Shown: positions 30,065 through 39,937, numbered from the stretch's first letter. The stretch: 64,000 nucleotides of DNA from Sulfitobacter sabulilitoris (GCF_005887615.1 NZ_VANS01000001.1:1289415-1353414); one strand, 5' to 3'. The notes: a model not told the origin generated them from the letters alone. Made by a program: numbers and translations.

Positions 30065-30194
30065 TTGCGGTCTCCTCTGTGCCGTCTCATCACACACCAG
30101 CGCCCCCCACAAATCCAGCAGGACGTTGGGGCACGAAGGCGCGCGCACCCTTCGGCCCTTGCCCTTTGTGCCTGCTTGGCCTTATCTGCGGGAC

Positions 30195-31298
30195 ATGACC
30201 GATCCTCGCCTGACACGGCTTGCCCGTTCACTTCCCGCCTCTGTCCCCTTTGTCGGGCCGGAAACACAGGAACGCGCACGCGGCGGCCCCTTTGCCGCGC
30301 GGCTGGGCGCGAACGAAAGCGTCTTCGGCCCCTCGCCACATGCGGTCGCGGCGATGGCACAGGCGCAGCAGTGGATGTACGGCGATCCCGAAAACCACGA
30401 TCTGCGCATGGCTTTGGCCGCGCATCACGGCGTCACGCCGGACAACATCATCGTGGGCGAAGGGATCGACGGTCTGCTGGGGTATCTGGCGCGGCTCTTC
30501 GTGGCAGAGGGCGATCCGGTCGTGACCTCGGACGGGGCCTATCCGACGTTCAATTACCATGTCGCGGGCTATGGCGGGGTGCTGCACAAAGTGCCCTACC
30601 GCGACGACGCCGAAGACCCCGCAGCGCTGTTCGCCAAGGCCGCGGAGGTGGATGCGAAGCTGGTGTACCTGGCCAACCCCGACAACCCGATGGGCAGCGC
30701 GCACAGGGGCGCCGACATTGTCGCGGCGCTGGCGGATCTGCCCCGGGGCACGCTGCTGATCCTCGACGAGGCCTATGTCGACTGCGCCCCCGACGGCACC
30801 GCCGCCCCGGTAGCGGCAGACGACCCGCGCGTCATCCGGATGCGGACGTTCTCCAAAGTTTACGGCCTTGCAGGGGCGCGCGTCGGGTATGCCATCGGCG
30901 TGCCCGATCTGATCACGGCCTTTCACAAGGTGCGCAATCACTTCGGCATGAACCGCGCCGCGCAGGCGGGCGCGCTGGCCGCGTTGGCCGATCAGGACTG
31001 GCTGGCGCATGTGAAGACGCAGATCGCCCTGTCTCGCGACCGGATCGCCCGGATCGCCCGCGATCACGGTCTGACGCCGCTGCCATCCGCGACCAATTTC
31101 GTGGCGATCGATTGCGGGCGTGATGCGGGCTTTGCCAAGGCGGTTCTGGACGGGCTTGTCGCGCGCGGCATCTTTGTGCGCATGCCCTTCGCCGCGCCGC
31201 AAAACCGCTGCATCCGCGTCAGCTGCGGCACGGCGCAGGATCTGGATGCCTTTGCCGCGGCCTTGCCCGGCGCGTTGCGGGATGCAGAAAAAAGCTGA
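30195..31298 (+). CDS. HisC-like PLP-dependent aminotransferase
   Basis: A 367-residue fold-type I aminotransferase. The PLP lysine is in FSKVYGLAGARVGYAIG, the Asp contacting pyridine is in LIILDEAYVD, and the N-terminal LGANESVFGPSP is the HisC-type substrate loop. It may be a histidinol-phosphate or a related aromatic transaminase, since no his genes are adjacent. The start (MTDPRLTRLARSL) follows the GGGA ribosome-binding sequence. It is divergent from enoyl-CoA hydratase. Confidence 0.88.
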   Translation: MTDPRLTRLARSLPASVPFVGPETQERARGGPFAARLGANESVFGPSPHAVAAMAQAQQWMYGDPENHDLRMALAAHHGVTPDNIIVGEGIDGLLGYLARLFVAEGDPVVTSDGAYPTFNYHVAGYGGVLHKVPYRDDAEDPAALFAKAAEVDAKLVYLANPDNPMGSAHRGADIVAALADLPRGTLLILDEAYVDCAPDGTAAPVAADDPRVIRMRTFSKVYGLAGARVGYAIGVPDLITAFHKVRNHFGMNRAAQAGALAALADQDWLAHVKTQIALSRDRIARIARDHGLTPLPSATNFVAIDCGRDAGFAKAVLDGLVARGIFVRMPFAAPQNRCIRVSCGTAQDLDAFAAALPGALRDAEKS

Positions 31299-31354
31299 CG
31301 CGGACGCCATTGCCGCCTAGACTGCTGCGCATCAGCCCAGCCCCAGAGCCCGCG

Positions 31355-31588
31355 ATGGACAACCGACCGACAGGACGCGCCCCCAACTACACCACCGCCT
31401 GCGTGGTGATGTTCGGTGTCAACCTCAGTTGGATCCTGATCCTCGTCTGGGCGCAGTACGGCCTGTCCGCCGTGGTGTTGCTGGGCCTTGGGCTGCATTA
31501 CGCCATCGACTGGCTGGAGGTGCAACGACGCGCCCATGCGATCCGGTCGATTCAGCGGGGCAATCGCGGACAGCGGGGCCGCGGCTAG
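31355..31588 (+). CDS. small two-helix membrane protein
   Basis: A 77-residue protein with two hydrophobic helices (residues about 14-32 and 35-51) and an Arg-rich C-terminus. It is 56 nt after the aminotransferase and its stop overlaps the stop of the converging aminotransferase gene by 4 nt. I do not recognise the family. The start at 31355 is chosen because it begins the first non-coding-like region boundary and preserves both helices. Confidence 0.55.
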   Translation: MDNRPTGRAPNYTTACVVMFGVNLSWILILVWAQYGLSAVVLLGLGLHYAIDWLEVQRRAHAIRSIQRGNRGQRGRG

Positions 31589-32796
31589 CGCCCCGAGATC
31601 ACCGCGGCCGCGGCCTCGAGCGCGCCCGACCCGATCCTGACGTCCAGCCCGCGCAGACCGGCTTCGATCCCGCCGAGCATCCCCATGACCATATGCCCGT
31701 TGACGTGCCCCATATGACCCAGCCGGAAATACCCGTGCCAGGCCGGATCGCCCGGCGCCGCCATGCCAAGCCCGATACCCAGCGTCAGGCCGAGGTTGCC
31801 TTGCACCCAGTCGCGCAGCGCGGTGGCCTGCGGCGCCTCGAGCCGGAGCGACGTCACCGCATGGCTGCGGTGCGCGCGGTCCGCGATGTTCAGCGCGAGG
31901 CTGCCCCCCTCCTGCCCCCACGCCTCGCAGGCGGCCCAGATCGCGCGGGCCAGAACCTGGTGGCGGGCCCAGACGGCCTCGATCCCTTCGGCATGGATCA
32001 TGTCGAGCGCACAGCGCAGGCCGTAGACGTGATGCGTGGGCGCGGTGCCGCACCAGTACTGATAGAATTCCTCCGGGTTGGCGCGCGGCGCCCAATCCCA
32101 ATACCGGCTGACGCGCGGCATCGCGGCGCGCAGGCGCGCGGCCTTGTCGTTGAAGAACACGAAACTCATGCCAGGCGGCACCATGAGCCCCTTCTGACAG
32201 CCCGCGACCATCACGTCGACGCCCCAGGCGTCCATTTCGAATACATCGCAGCCAAGCGAGGCAATGCAATCGGCCATCAGCAACGCAGGATGTCCGACCG
32301 CGTCAAGGACGTCGCGCAAGCCTTTGATATCGTTTCGAACAGAGCTTGAGGTATCCACATGGACCGCCAGCAACGCCTTGATCCGGTGGCCGGTGTCCGC
32401 GCGCAGGGTCTGCGCGATTCGGTCAAGGTCCATCGGGCTGCTCTTGCCGAAGTCGATCACGTCGACCTCGGCGCCCAGGTCGGTCGCCATCTCGCCCCAG
32501 CCAATGCCGAAACGGCCCGTGGCGGGCACAAGGACCCGGTCGCCGGGGCCGATGACATTGGCCAGTGCGGCCTCCCACGCGGCGTGGCCGTTGCCGATGT
32601 AGATCGCGACGTGACGGTCGGTGCGCGCCACGCGGCGCAGATCGGCCATGATCCCCGGCATCATGTCGGGCAATTCACCCGCATAGATGTTGGGCGCAGC
32701 CCGGTGCATCGCGTTCAGGACCGCCTCGGGCATGACCGACGGCCCGGGAATGGCAAGATAGGATCGCCCGTGCGACAGGTTGGGGGATTGCGGCAT
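31585..32796 (-). CDS. alanine/serine-glyoxylate aminotransferase family (class V)
   Basis: A 403-residue fold-type I aminotransferase. The N-terminal AIPGPSVMPEAVLNAM is the class V opening, the PLP lysine lies in VAGCQKGLMVPPGMSFVFF, and the Ser/Asp pocket around LLMADCIASLG is present. This group covers alanine-glyoxylate, serine-glyoxylate and the purine-related PucG enzymes. The start at 32796 is taken because upstream residues are not conserved; the frame overlaps the promoter side of the exporter. Confidence 0.88.
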   Translation of the reverse strand: MPQSPNLSHGRSYLAIPGPSVMPEAVLNAMHRAAPNIYAGELPDMMPGIMADLRRVARTDRHVAIYIGNGHAAWEAALANVIGPGDRVLVPATGRFGIGWGEMATDLGAEVDVIDFGKSSPMDLDRIAQTLRADTGHRIKALLAVHVDTSSSVRNDIKGLRDVLDAVGHPALLMADCIASLGCDVFEMDAWGVDVMVAGCQKGLMVPPGMSFVFFNDKAARLRAAMPRVSRYWDWAPRANPEEFYQYWCGTAPTHHVYGLRCALDMIHAEGIEAVWARHQVLARAIWAACEAWGQEGGSLALNIADRAHRSHAVTSLRLEAPQATALRDWVQGNLGLTLGIGLGMAAPGDPAWHGYFRLGHMGHVNGHMVMGMLGGIEAGLRGLDVRIGSGALEAAAAVISGR

Positions 32797-32950
32797 AGCT
32801 TCTGTCCTTTTTACGGTTGGCCAGACAGTAGCCGCACCGCGCCCGGCGTCAATCATTCGCGTGATGCTTGCCCCGGACGCGCAGGGCCAGTACACCGGGT
32901 CCTTGACCGTCCCTGTCGCGGGGCGCGCCCTGATCAAAGGCAAGACCTGC

Positions 32951-34807
32951 ATGAGCGATAGCAGCTATTCATCCGGCCATCTGTTTCGATGGGTCTGGAC
33001 GAACTACCTCAGACAGCACACCGGCACGATGGCGATCGCGCTGTTGTTCATGGTGCTGGAAGGGTCGATGCTGGGTGCGCTGGCCTATCTGATGCAGCCG
33101 ATGTTCGACCAGGTCTTTGTCGAGGGGCAGGCCGACATGCTCTGGATCGTCGGGATCGTCCTGATCGGCATCTTCCTGGTGCGGGCGGTGTCGGGCGTGG
33201 CGCAAAAGGTGCTGCTGACGCGCGTGGCGCAAAAGACCGCGGCGCATCTGCGCACCGATCTGCTGGACCACATGATGAAGCAGGATGGCGGCTTTCACCA
33301 ATCGCATCCGCCCGGCTATCTGATCCAGCGGGTGCAATCGGATGTCGCGGCCGTGGGCGACGTTTGGCGCGCGGTCATCACCGGTGCGGGGCGCGATGCC
33401 ATCGGGCTGGTGGTGCTGATGGGCGTGGCGATCAATGTCGATCCGCTGTGGGCGCTGCTGGCCTGCGTCGGCATTCCGCTGCTGGTGCTGCCCGCTGCCG
33501 TGGCGCAACGCTTCGTTCGCGACCGGGCGCGGGAATCGCGCGATCTGGGCGCCACTCTGTCCACCCGTCTTGACGAAGTGTTCCACGGCATAGTCCAGAT
33601 CAAGCTGAACGCGCTGGAGGCCTACCAGTCGCGCCAGTACCGCGACCTGACCAAGCGTTTCGTCAACACCGAGGTGCGCACCGCCTTTGGCGGCGCCGCG
33701 ATCCCGGCGATGGTCGACATCATGTCGGGTGTCGGCTTCATGGCCGTGATCCTCTATGGCGGATCCGAGATCATCGCCGGCGAAAAGACCATCGGCCAGT
33801 TCATGTCGTTCTTTACCGCGATGGGCTTCGCCTTTGACCCGCTGCGTCGGCTCGGCGCGATGAGCGGTCTGTGGCAGGTCGCGGCGTCGTCCATCGAACG
33901 CCTGAAGGAGCTGATGGACGCGCCACTGCTGCTGAAATCCCCTGACAACCCGATTGCGGCACCCGCCGAGACGCCCGATATCGCGCTCAGCAACGTGTCG
34001 TTGTCTTATGGCGATGCCCAGGTGCTGACCGATCTTTCGCTGACCGCCGCGGCGGGCCAGACGACCGCCCTGGTCGGCGCATCCGGTGCGGGAAAATCGA
34101 CGATCTTCAACCTGCTGACGCGGCTGGTCGATCCCAACAGCGGAGAGGTCACGATCGGCGGCATCAAGACCACGGCGATGGCGATGGAAGACCTGCGCCA
34201 GATGTTTTCGGTGGTCACCCAAGAGGCGCTGCTGTTCGATGAGACCCTGCGGGAGAACATCGTGCTGGGCCGCACGGATGTGAGCGATGCGCGCCTGCGC
34301 GAGGTGATGGAGGCCGCGCATGTCGCGGACTTCGTCGATAACCTGCCCGAAGGGCTGGAGACGCGGGTCGGCCCGCGCGGGTCGGCGCTTTCGGGGGGAC
34401 AACGACAGCGCGTGGTGATCGCGCGCGCGCTTCTGCGCGACACGCCGATCCTGCTGCTGGACGAGGCGACGAGCGCGCTCGACGCGCAGTCCGAACAGGT
34501 GGTGCAGGACGCGCTGGACCGTTTGGCGACGGGTCGGACGACAATCGTGATCGCGCACCGTCTGTCCACCATTCGCGGCGCCGACAAGATCGTGGTGATG
34601 GACCGCGGCCGCGCGATGGACGAAGGCACCCACGAGGAGCTTCTGGAGCGCGGCGGCATCTACGCCGATCTCTACCGGCTGCAGTTCCAGGACGGCAAGA
34701 CCGTGTCGGACACGCGCCCGATGGGCCCCAAGGGCCGCGCCCTTCTGGCGAACACACCCAGCGAGCCGAACCTGTTCCAGCGGCTTGGTCAGGCGCTTTT
34801 CGGCTAG
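32951..34807 (+). CDS. MsbA-like ABC exporter (permease-ATPase fusion)
   Basis: A 618-residue half transporter. Six helices fill residues about 20-310, followed by the ATPase: Walker A GASGAGKST, Q-loop VTQEALLFDE, signature ALSGGQRQRV, Walker B ILLLDEATSALD, and the switch His in IVIAHRL. The layout matches lipid A or lipid exporters of the MsbA type. Divergent from the aminotransferase gene. A longer upstream frame exists but the first helix context fits ATG 32951. Substrate not fixed; glycosyltransferase downstream is convergent. Confidence 0.9.
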   Translation: MSDSSYSSGHLFRWVWTNYLRQHTGTMAIALLFMVLEGSMLGALAYLMQPMFDQVFVEGQADMLWIVGIVLIGIFLVRAVSGVAQKVLLTRVAQKTAAHLRTDLLDHMMKQDGGFHQSHPPGYLIQRVQSDVAAVGDVWRAVITGAGRDAIGLVVLMGVAINVDPLWALLACVGIPLLVLPAAVAQRFVRDRARESRDLGATLSTRLDEVFHGIVQIKLNALEAYQSRQYRDLTKRFVNTEVRTAFGGAAIPAMVDIMSGVGFMAVILYGGSEIIAGEKTIGQFMSFFTAMGFAFDPLRRLGAMSGLWQVAASSIERLKELMDAPLLLKSPDNPIAAPAETPDIALSNVSLSYGDAQVLTDLSLTAAAGQTTALVGASGAGKSTIFNLLTRLVDPNSGEVTIGGIKTTAMAMEDLRQMFSVVTQEALLFDETLRENIVLGRTDVSDARLREVMEAAHVADFVDNLPEGLETRVGPRGSALSGGQRQRVVIARALLRDTPILLLDEATSALDAQSEQVVQDALDRLATGRTTIVIAHRLSTIRGADKIVVMDRGRAMDEGTHEELLERGGIYADLYRLQFQDGKTVSDTRPMGPKGRALLANTPSEPNLFQRLGQALFG

Positions 34808-34832
34808 GTCAGGCCAAGCGCGTCCGGCGGAC

Positions 34833-34849
34833 CCGGGGCGCTGCCCCGG
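34833..34849. terminator. GC-rich hairpin between convergent exporter and glycosyltransferase
   Basis: CCGGGGC (34833-34839) and GCCCCGG (34843-34849) form a 7-bp stem with loop GCT. A GAGGTATTTCCCG tail follows. It lies between two convergent stops at 34807 and 34895. This CCCGGGGCGCTGCCCCGG motif recurs widely in Rhodobacterales intergenic regions, and here it probably acts as a bidirectional terminator. Confidence 0.6.
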
Positions 34850-34894
34850 ACCCCGAGGTATTTCCCGCCAAAAGAAACCGAAAAGCGGGCGCGT

Positions 34895-35569
34895 TCAGCG
34901 GTGGTAGCTGCGCGACAGGTCCTCGGGCGAGGTACCGGCGGCGTAGCGCAGCAGCGTCCAGAGGTTGCGCGCCCCCCGGCGCAGCCAGCCTTGGCGTCGG
35001 TATTTCGCGGCGGAGGTCTGTGCGATTGCATCGATGCCCGTCAAGTGCCCCCTGAGGGCGCGAGCCATCGCCACATCCTCCATCAGGGGCTGATCGCGGT
35101 ATCCGCCGACGTCACGGTAGAGCCGCGTCGGCACCAACAGGCCCTGATCGCCATAAGGCAGGCCGAGCCGCGCCCGCAGGTTGGCCCACCCCGCGACGAT
35201 ACGCCCCGCCGTGCCGCCCTGAAGGAACATCAGCCGGAACCATCCGGCGCGGCTGGTCGCAAGATGCGCGATGACCGGGCCGACCCAGCCGGGCGCGAGG
35301 ACAGTATCGGCATGCAGCACAAGCAGCCAGTCGCCCTTGGCTGCCTTGCAGCCGCGCCGCAACTGGCCACCGCGCGAGGGCGCGCCGGTGATCACCTCGG
35401 CGCCCCAGGCGCGGGCGATCTCGACGGTGCTGTCGCTCGACCCGCCATCGGTGACGATCAATTCGCGCAAAAGCCCCGCCTCCAGCCCCGGCATCAGCGC
35501 CTGCAGGCAGGCGCCGAGATGCGCCTCGGCATCGAGCGTGGGCAGTATGACGGTGATCGGAGCGCGCAT
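34895..35569 (-). CDS. glycosyltransferase family 2, TIGR04283-like
   Basis: A 224-residue GT-A glycosyltransferase. The start PITVILPTLDAEAHLGACLQ and the VTDGGSSDSTVEIA strand are the nucleotide-sugar loop, and HADTVL gives a DxD-like metal site (ADT). YGDQGLLV and MEDVAMARAL are the acceptor region. Lengths and motifs match the TIGR04283 group, often beside selenium or radical-SAM genes, though none is seen here. ATG at 35569 sits after AGAGGACC. Acceptor unknown. Confidence 0.82.
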   Translation of the reverse strand: MRAPITVILPTLDAEAHLGACLQALMPGLEAGLLRELIVTDGGSSDSTVEIARAWGAEVITGAPSRGGQLRRGCKAAKGDWLLVLHADTVLAPGWVGPVIAHLATSRAGWFRLMFLQGGTAGRIVAGWANLRARLGLPYGDQGLLVPTRLYRDVGGYRDQPLMEDVAMARALRGHLTGIDAIAQTSAAKYRRQGWLRRGARNLWTLLRYAAGTSPEDLSRSYHR

Positions 35570-35636
35570 GCGGGTCCTCTTTCGGTTGGCAGCACCGGGT
35601 CTATATGACATTCAATCCTGACAAAAGGAGTCTCCG

Positions 35637-36389
35637 ATGACCAAACGCCGCATTCTGCGTCTGACCGGCGCCGACACCACCGATTTTCTGCAGGGCCTGA
35701 TCACCAACGACATCCGCCGCCTCGATCAGGGGCTGGTCTATGCCGCGATGCTGACGCCGCAGGGCAAGTACCTGGCGGATTTCTTCCTGCTGCGCGATGC
35801 GAATGGCGTCTTGCTGGATGTGGCCGAGGATCAGGCGGACATGCTGGTGCAACGCCTGTCGATGTACAAACTGCGCGCCGATGTGGCGATCGGGGGTACG
35901 GACCTGCATCTGCACCGGGGTCTGGGCGATACGCCTGCCGACGGCCATGCCGATCCGCGTCATCCCGCGATGGGCTGGCGCGCGTATCGCGACACGGCAC
36001 CCGCGGCGGACAGCATCGACTGGACCGCGCGGCGGGTCGAATATCTGATCCCGCAGGCCGGTGCCGAGCTGACACCCGACAGCTTTATCCTCGAAATGGG
36101 GTTCGAACGGCTGGGCGGGGTCGATTTCCGCAAGGGCTGCTATGTCGGGCAGGAAGTGACCGCGCGCATGAAGCACAAGACGGAGTTGCGCAAGGGACTG
36201 GCGCAGGTGCGGGTCGAGGGCCCGGCCGAGCCCGGCGCGGATATCCTCGCAGAGGGCAAACCGGCGGGTACGCTGCTGAGCCGCTCGGGCGACCGGGCGC
36301 TGGCCTATCTGCGGTTCGACCGGGCCTCGGGGCCGATGCGGGCGGGCGATGCGACAGTGATCTGGGACCCTGCGGAGGCCAACGGTTAA
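35637..36389 (+). CDS. ygfZ: folate-binding protein YgfZ (GcvT-like)
   Basis: A 250-residue tetrahydrofolate-binding protein related to GcvT. The signature KGCYVGQEVTARM contains the conserved Cys, and FLQGLITNDI near the N-terminus is the usual opening. YgfZ supports assembly or repair of iron-sulfur enzymes. A strong AAAGGAG ribosome-binding site precedes the start. It is divergent from the glycosyltransferase and its stop overlaps by 4 nt with that of the converging CobW-type gene. Confidence 0.93.
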   Translation: MTKRRILRLTGADTTDFLQGLITNDIRRLDQGLVYAAMLTPQGKYLADFFLLRDANGVLLDVAEDQADMLVQRLSMYKLRADVAIGGTDLHLHRGLGDTPADGHADPRHPAMGWRAYRDTAPAADSIDWTARRVEYLIPQAGAELTPDSFILEMGFERLGGVDFRKGCYVGQEVTARMKHKTELRKGLAQVRVEGPAEPGADILAEGKPAGTLLSRSGDRALAYLRFDRASGPMRAGDATVIWDPAEANG

Positions 36390-37267
36390 TCGCCAGACCA
36401 CCAGTCGGAAATCTCACCGACGGTCACGGCTTGCGCAAGCCCGATGCCCACAAGCCGGGTGTCGCGCGCGCCCTCGAGCGGCTTGACGCTGACAGCCGCG
36501 CCAACCACGTGGACCTCCCAGGATGCAGTGTCGTCGCGTCCCACGAACCCCTTGAGGCGAAACAGCCCGGCGGGCCGCGCACCAAGCTTGGCGGTCAGAC
36601 CCATGCGCTCGAACCGATCCTGCCCCGAAACCTGCCAGGCGACATATGCGGGATGCACCGGCCCGTCCGTCCGGGGCGCTGAACGCGGCGGACGACTGCC
36701 CAGAAGCACCGGGGCGAGCATGTCCAGATCGCGCAGATCGACCACCTCCGTCCCGCTCAGGGCGGCGAGCCGCAGGCGCAGCGCCGGATCGTCGCGAGCG
36801 GTCTTGGACAGGCACACCAGATCGGCGGCACGCACCTGCCCCTGAACCTGCGGGCCGATGCGGTCGTCACGCGCCAGTGCGTCATAGCCGTGGGCATCGA
36901 CGACGGTCACGATACCGCCATAGGCCAGATCCGGTTCCGCCTGCGCAACCTGCGCGATGCGTGCGGGGTCGGCGATGCCCGAGGCTTCGATGATCAGGTG
37001 GTCGGGGCGCCGATCCCGGTCCAGAACATCGCCAACCGCCTGAAACAGATCCGCGCCCATGGTGCAGCACACGCAGCCATTGGTCAGTGTCAGGGTGTCC
37101 TCCCCCGCTTCGGACAGGAGGGCCGCGTCGATATTGATCGCGCCGAAATCATTGACCATGACCAGCAGGCGCAGACCGTGATCTTCGGCCAGCAACCGGT
37201 TGATCAACGTGGTTTTGCCCGCGCCCAGGTAGCCGGAAATCACCGTCAGCGGCAGCCGCACCGTCAC
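36386..37267 (-). CDS. CobW/G3E-family GTPase (metallochaperone)
   Basis: A 293-residue G3E GTPase. The Walker A is GYLGAGKTTLINR, the metal-binding CxCC is in NGCVCCTMGAD, and the IIEASGIADP switch follows. The C-terminal CobW domain (residues about 215-285) includes FVGRDDTASWEVHVV. These proteins deliver zinc or cobalt to target enzymes. Its start overlaps the stop of the upstream amidohydrolase in an ATGA, so it is probably dedicated to metallating that enzyme. Confidence 0.9.
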   Translation of the reverse strand: MTVRLPLTVISGYLGAGKTTLINRLLAEDHGLRLLVMVNDFGAINIDAALLSEAGEDTLTLTNGCVCCTMGADLFQAVGDVLDRDRRPDHLIIEASGIADPARIAQVAQAEPDLAYGGIVTVVDAHGYDALARDDRIGPQVQGQVRAADLVCLSKTARDDPALRLRLAALSGTEVVDLRDLDMLAPVLLGSRPPRSAPRTDGPVHPAYVAWQVSGQDRFERMGLTAKLGARPAGLFRLKGFVGRDDTASWEVHVVGAAVSVKPLEGARDTRLVGIGLAQAVTVGEISDWWSGD

Positions 37268-38889
37268 AGCAGATGCACCTGCCCGCCCGACACGGTGCCC
37301 AGCACCGGCACGTCCTTGAGCGCCATCGGGTCGACCGCCAGCGGATCGTCACCCAGCACCGCGAAATCCGCGATTTTGCCGGTTTCGATGCTGCCGATCT
37401 CGGAATCGAGCTTGAGGGTATAGGCCGCCCCCATCGTGATGGCGAACAGCGCCTCCTGGACGTCGATGCATTGCGCGGCGCCCAAGGTCCGCCCGGTCAT
37501 CGTCTGACGATTGACGGCACACCATGCGGTGAACAGCGGCCCAAGCGGCGTCACGGGGGCATCGGAATGGATCGCGATATGCACGCCCGCGTCGATTGCG
37601 GTGCGGCAGGCATCCATCCGCTCCGCCCGGTCGTCACCGATGGTCAGCGCGGCGTGCTGGTCTCCGAAGTACCAGATATGATTTGCGAAAATATTCGTGC
37701 ATACGCCCATGTCTGCCGCGCGGGCGTACAGGTCTCGGCCCATCATCTGACAGTGTTGCAGCACATGGCGGCGCCCGGTCCAGGGATGCGCGCGCAACGC
37801 CGTCTCGATTGCATCCAGCGATACCTCTGCCGCCTCGTCGCCGTTGACGTGGATATGCATCTGCACGCCGCGTCTCTGCATCTCCAGCGCCAGTGCGTGA
37901 ATTTCATCCGGGCTCGTGTTCCAGATGCCGTTGGGCTGCCCGCCGACATAGCCGGGCCATTTGACCCGCGCGGTCCACCCCTGGATCGATCCGTCGGTCA
38001 TGAGTTTGACCGCGCCGAGCCGCAGCTTGTCGGTCGATTGCGCCGCCAGCCGCAGCGCCCGGTCGGCCAGCGCCACCGGGTCGCCCGCCGCCGCCAGCGC
38101 GGGCACGATCCGCAGCGCAAAGCCATCAGCGCCGGTCACACGCAGCATCGTCGCCAGATCCTCGTCCTCCATCTCCGAATACAGGTCGGTGATCGTGGTC
38201 ACGCCACAGCGTTTGGCCACATCGGCGTAGGTTGTGATCGACGCCTCCTGTTGCGACAATCCGCGGAAATCGATGCCAAGGCGTCGCATCACCGGGAACA
38301 TCGCCGCCATTTCCTGCAATTCGCCGGTTGGCTGGCCATCGGGCCCTTTGACCACCCCTTCCGCAGTGGTGTCCTCGTCGTATCCCGCCAGCGCCAGCGC
38401 CGCGGAATTCACGCACATCAGGTGAAAGTTGGAAAATATGATCGCGATGGGGCGCGTCGGGCTGATCTGGTCCAAATGCGCGCGGCTCAACCGGTCGGAG
38501 TTGAGGAAGATCGGGTCGAAGCCCCAGCCCACCAGCGCCTCATCCTCAGCCAATGTGGCGGCATAGCTGCGCAAACCGCCAATCACGGCGTCAAGGTCGC
38601 GCAATCCCGGCCAAAGGGTCCCGGCGGGGTCGATCCGGTCGTGAAACCCGGCATAGGCATAGCGCCACATCGCGCCGGCCATCATATGCGCGTGCCCTTC
38701 GACGAAACCGGGGCACAGCACCGCATCCGCCAGCCGGTCGTCATGGCGCACCGGCCCCCATGCATCAGCACATTGCGCGTCCCCCACGGCCAAGATCTTG
38801 CCCTCGCGCACCGCGACATGCGTCGCGCTGGGTCGGTTCAGATCCATCGTGATGATCTTTCTGGCCGCAAAAACTGTGATGTCCGACAT
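37264..38889 (-). CDS. YtcJ-type amidohydrolase
   Basis: A 541-residue metal-dependent hydrolase. Metal ligands are visible as HAH in FVEGHAHMMAG, a Lys in AVKLMTDGSIQ, His in MHIHVNGDEA, His in HVLQHCQM, and Asp in IHSDAPVTP. The C-terminal LDSEIGSIETGKIADFAVL is the beta-sandwich return. YtcJ relatives hydrolyse amides or formamides but have varied substrates. ATG at 38889 is selected because MSDITVFAARKIITMD is the usual start. It is coupled to the CobW-type gene downstream. Confidence 0.88.
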   Translation of the reverse strand: MSDITVFAARKIITMDLNRPSATHVAVREGKILAVGDAQCADAWGPVRHDDRLADAVLCPGFVEGHAHMMAGAMWRYAYAGFHDRIDPAGTLWPGLRDLDAVIGGLRSYAATLAEDEALVGWGFDPIFLNSDRLSRAHLDQISPTRPIAIIFSNFHLMCVNSAALALAGYDEDTTAEGVVKGPDGQPTGELQEMAAMFPVMRRLGIDFRGLSQQEASITTYADVAKRCGVTTITDLYSEMEDEDLATMLRVTGADGFALRIVPALAAAGDPVALADRALRLAAQSTDKLRLGAVKLMTDGSIQGWTARVKWPGYVGGQPNGIWNTSPDEIHALALEMQRRGVQMHIHVNGDEAAEVSLDAIETALRAHPWTGRRHVLQHCQMMGRDLYARAADMGVCTNIFANHIWYFGDQHAALTIGDDRAERMDACRTAIDAGVHIAIHSDAPVTPLGPLFTAWCAVNRQTMTGRTLGAAQCIDVQEALFAITMGAAYTLKLDSEIGSIETGKIADFAVLGDDPLAVDPMALKDVPVLGTVSGGQVHLL

Positions 38890-39152
38890 GATCCGCTCCC
38901 TGTGACTGGCATAGGGGTAACGCAGCTTGGTCCATCGGCAAAACAGAATTAGGCGCGTGCAAGTGCCGGAGGCATCGGCGACGCCGATGGGCGCCATGCC
39001 CATGCGTCACGCTGTGTCGATCCGCACGTTTGCGCCACCTGGCCCAGAGCGGGCCTGTCCTGTCCGGGGGCGGCAAACCGATCGCCGGGTCGTCTGGCCC
39101 CGTTCAGAGCGGAGGCCCGTCCGACCGCGCAATGGCCGGACAGCGCGAGCGC

Positions 39153-39716
39153 TCAGGCGCGCTCGGCGTATTCCATCGTTTCGGTATTGACGACGATGTC
39201 CTCGTCCTGCCCCACGAAGGGCGGGACCATGACCTTGATCCCATTGTCCAGAATAGCGGGTTTGAACGAATTGGCGGCGGTCTGGCCTTTGACCACTGGC
39301 TCTGTTTCGACGATCTTGCAGGTGACCTTTTGCGGCAGGGATGCGTTCAGCGCCTCGTCCTCGTGATATTCGACCACGATCATCATGCCGTCTTGCAGAA
39401 ACGGGCGGCGCTCGCCCAGAAGCTCGGAGGGCAACTGCACCTGGTCGTATGTTTCCGTGTCCATCAGAACCAGCATGCCGTTGTCTTCATAAAGGAACTG
39501 CTGATCCTTTTGTTCAAGCCGGACTTTCTCCACCTTGTCGGCACTGCGAAACCGCTCGTTCAGCTTGGATCCGTTGCGCAGATTGCGCAGCTCGACCTGC
39601 GCAAAAGCGCCGCCTTTTCCCGGCTTTACGTGATCGACCTTGACCGCCGCCCAAAGCCCGCCGTTGTGTTCCAGCACGTTTCCGGGGCGAATTTCGTTTC
39701 CGTTGATTTTAGGCAT
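39153..39716 (-). CDS. efp: translation elongation factor P
   Basis: A 187-residue three-domain EF-P. The first KOW-like domain has VKPGKGGAF, where the Lys is the conserved modification site (beta-lysylation in bacteria using EpmA/EpmB). The middle OB-fold and C-terminal [23 protein letters not shown] end are typical. EF-P rescues ribosomes stalled at proline runs. It is divergent from the DUF6280 gene. Neither epmA nor epmB is within the window. Confidence 0.97.
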   Translation of the reverse strand: MPKINGNEIRPGNVLEHNGGLWAAVKVDHVKPGKGGAFAQVELRNLRNGSKLNERFRSADKVEKVRLEQKDQQFLYEDNGMLVLMDTETYDQVQLPSELLGERRPFLQDGMMIVVEYHEDEALNASLPQKVTCKIVETEPVVKGQTAANSFKPAILDNGIKVMVPPFVGQDEDIVVNTETMEYAERA

Positions 39717-39937
39717 GTGTCAAAACCATGGCAAAAGGTTGATGAAGATAAGGCGCACCCTATATCTTGGTGTATGACGCCTGACAAGACTACGATATCT
39801 CGTGTTGCACCCGCAGCGAGCCATGCACTGAGTGCATGGGCGTCATGCGGAATATGGGTATCCGAATCGATACAGATCAGTCATAAGGAACCCCACGCCG
39901 AAAACACAAGAGCAAGAATAATCGAAAGGACGACGAG

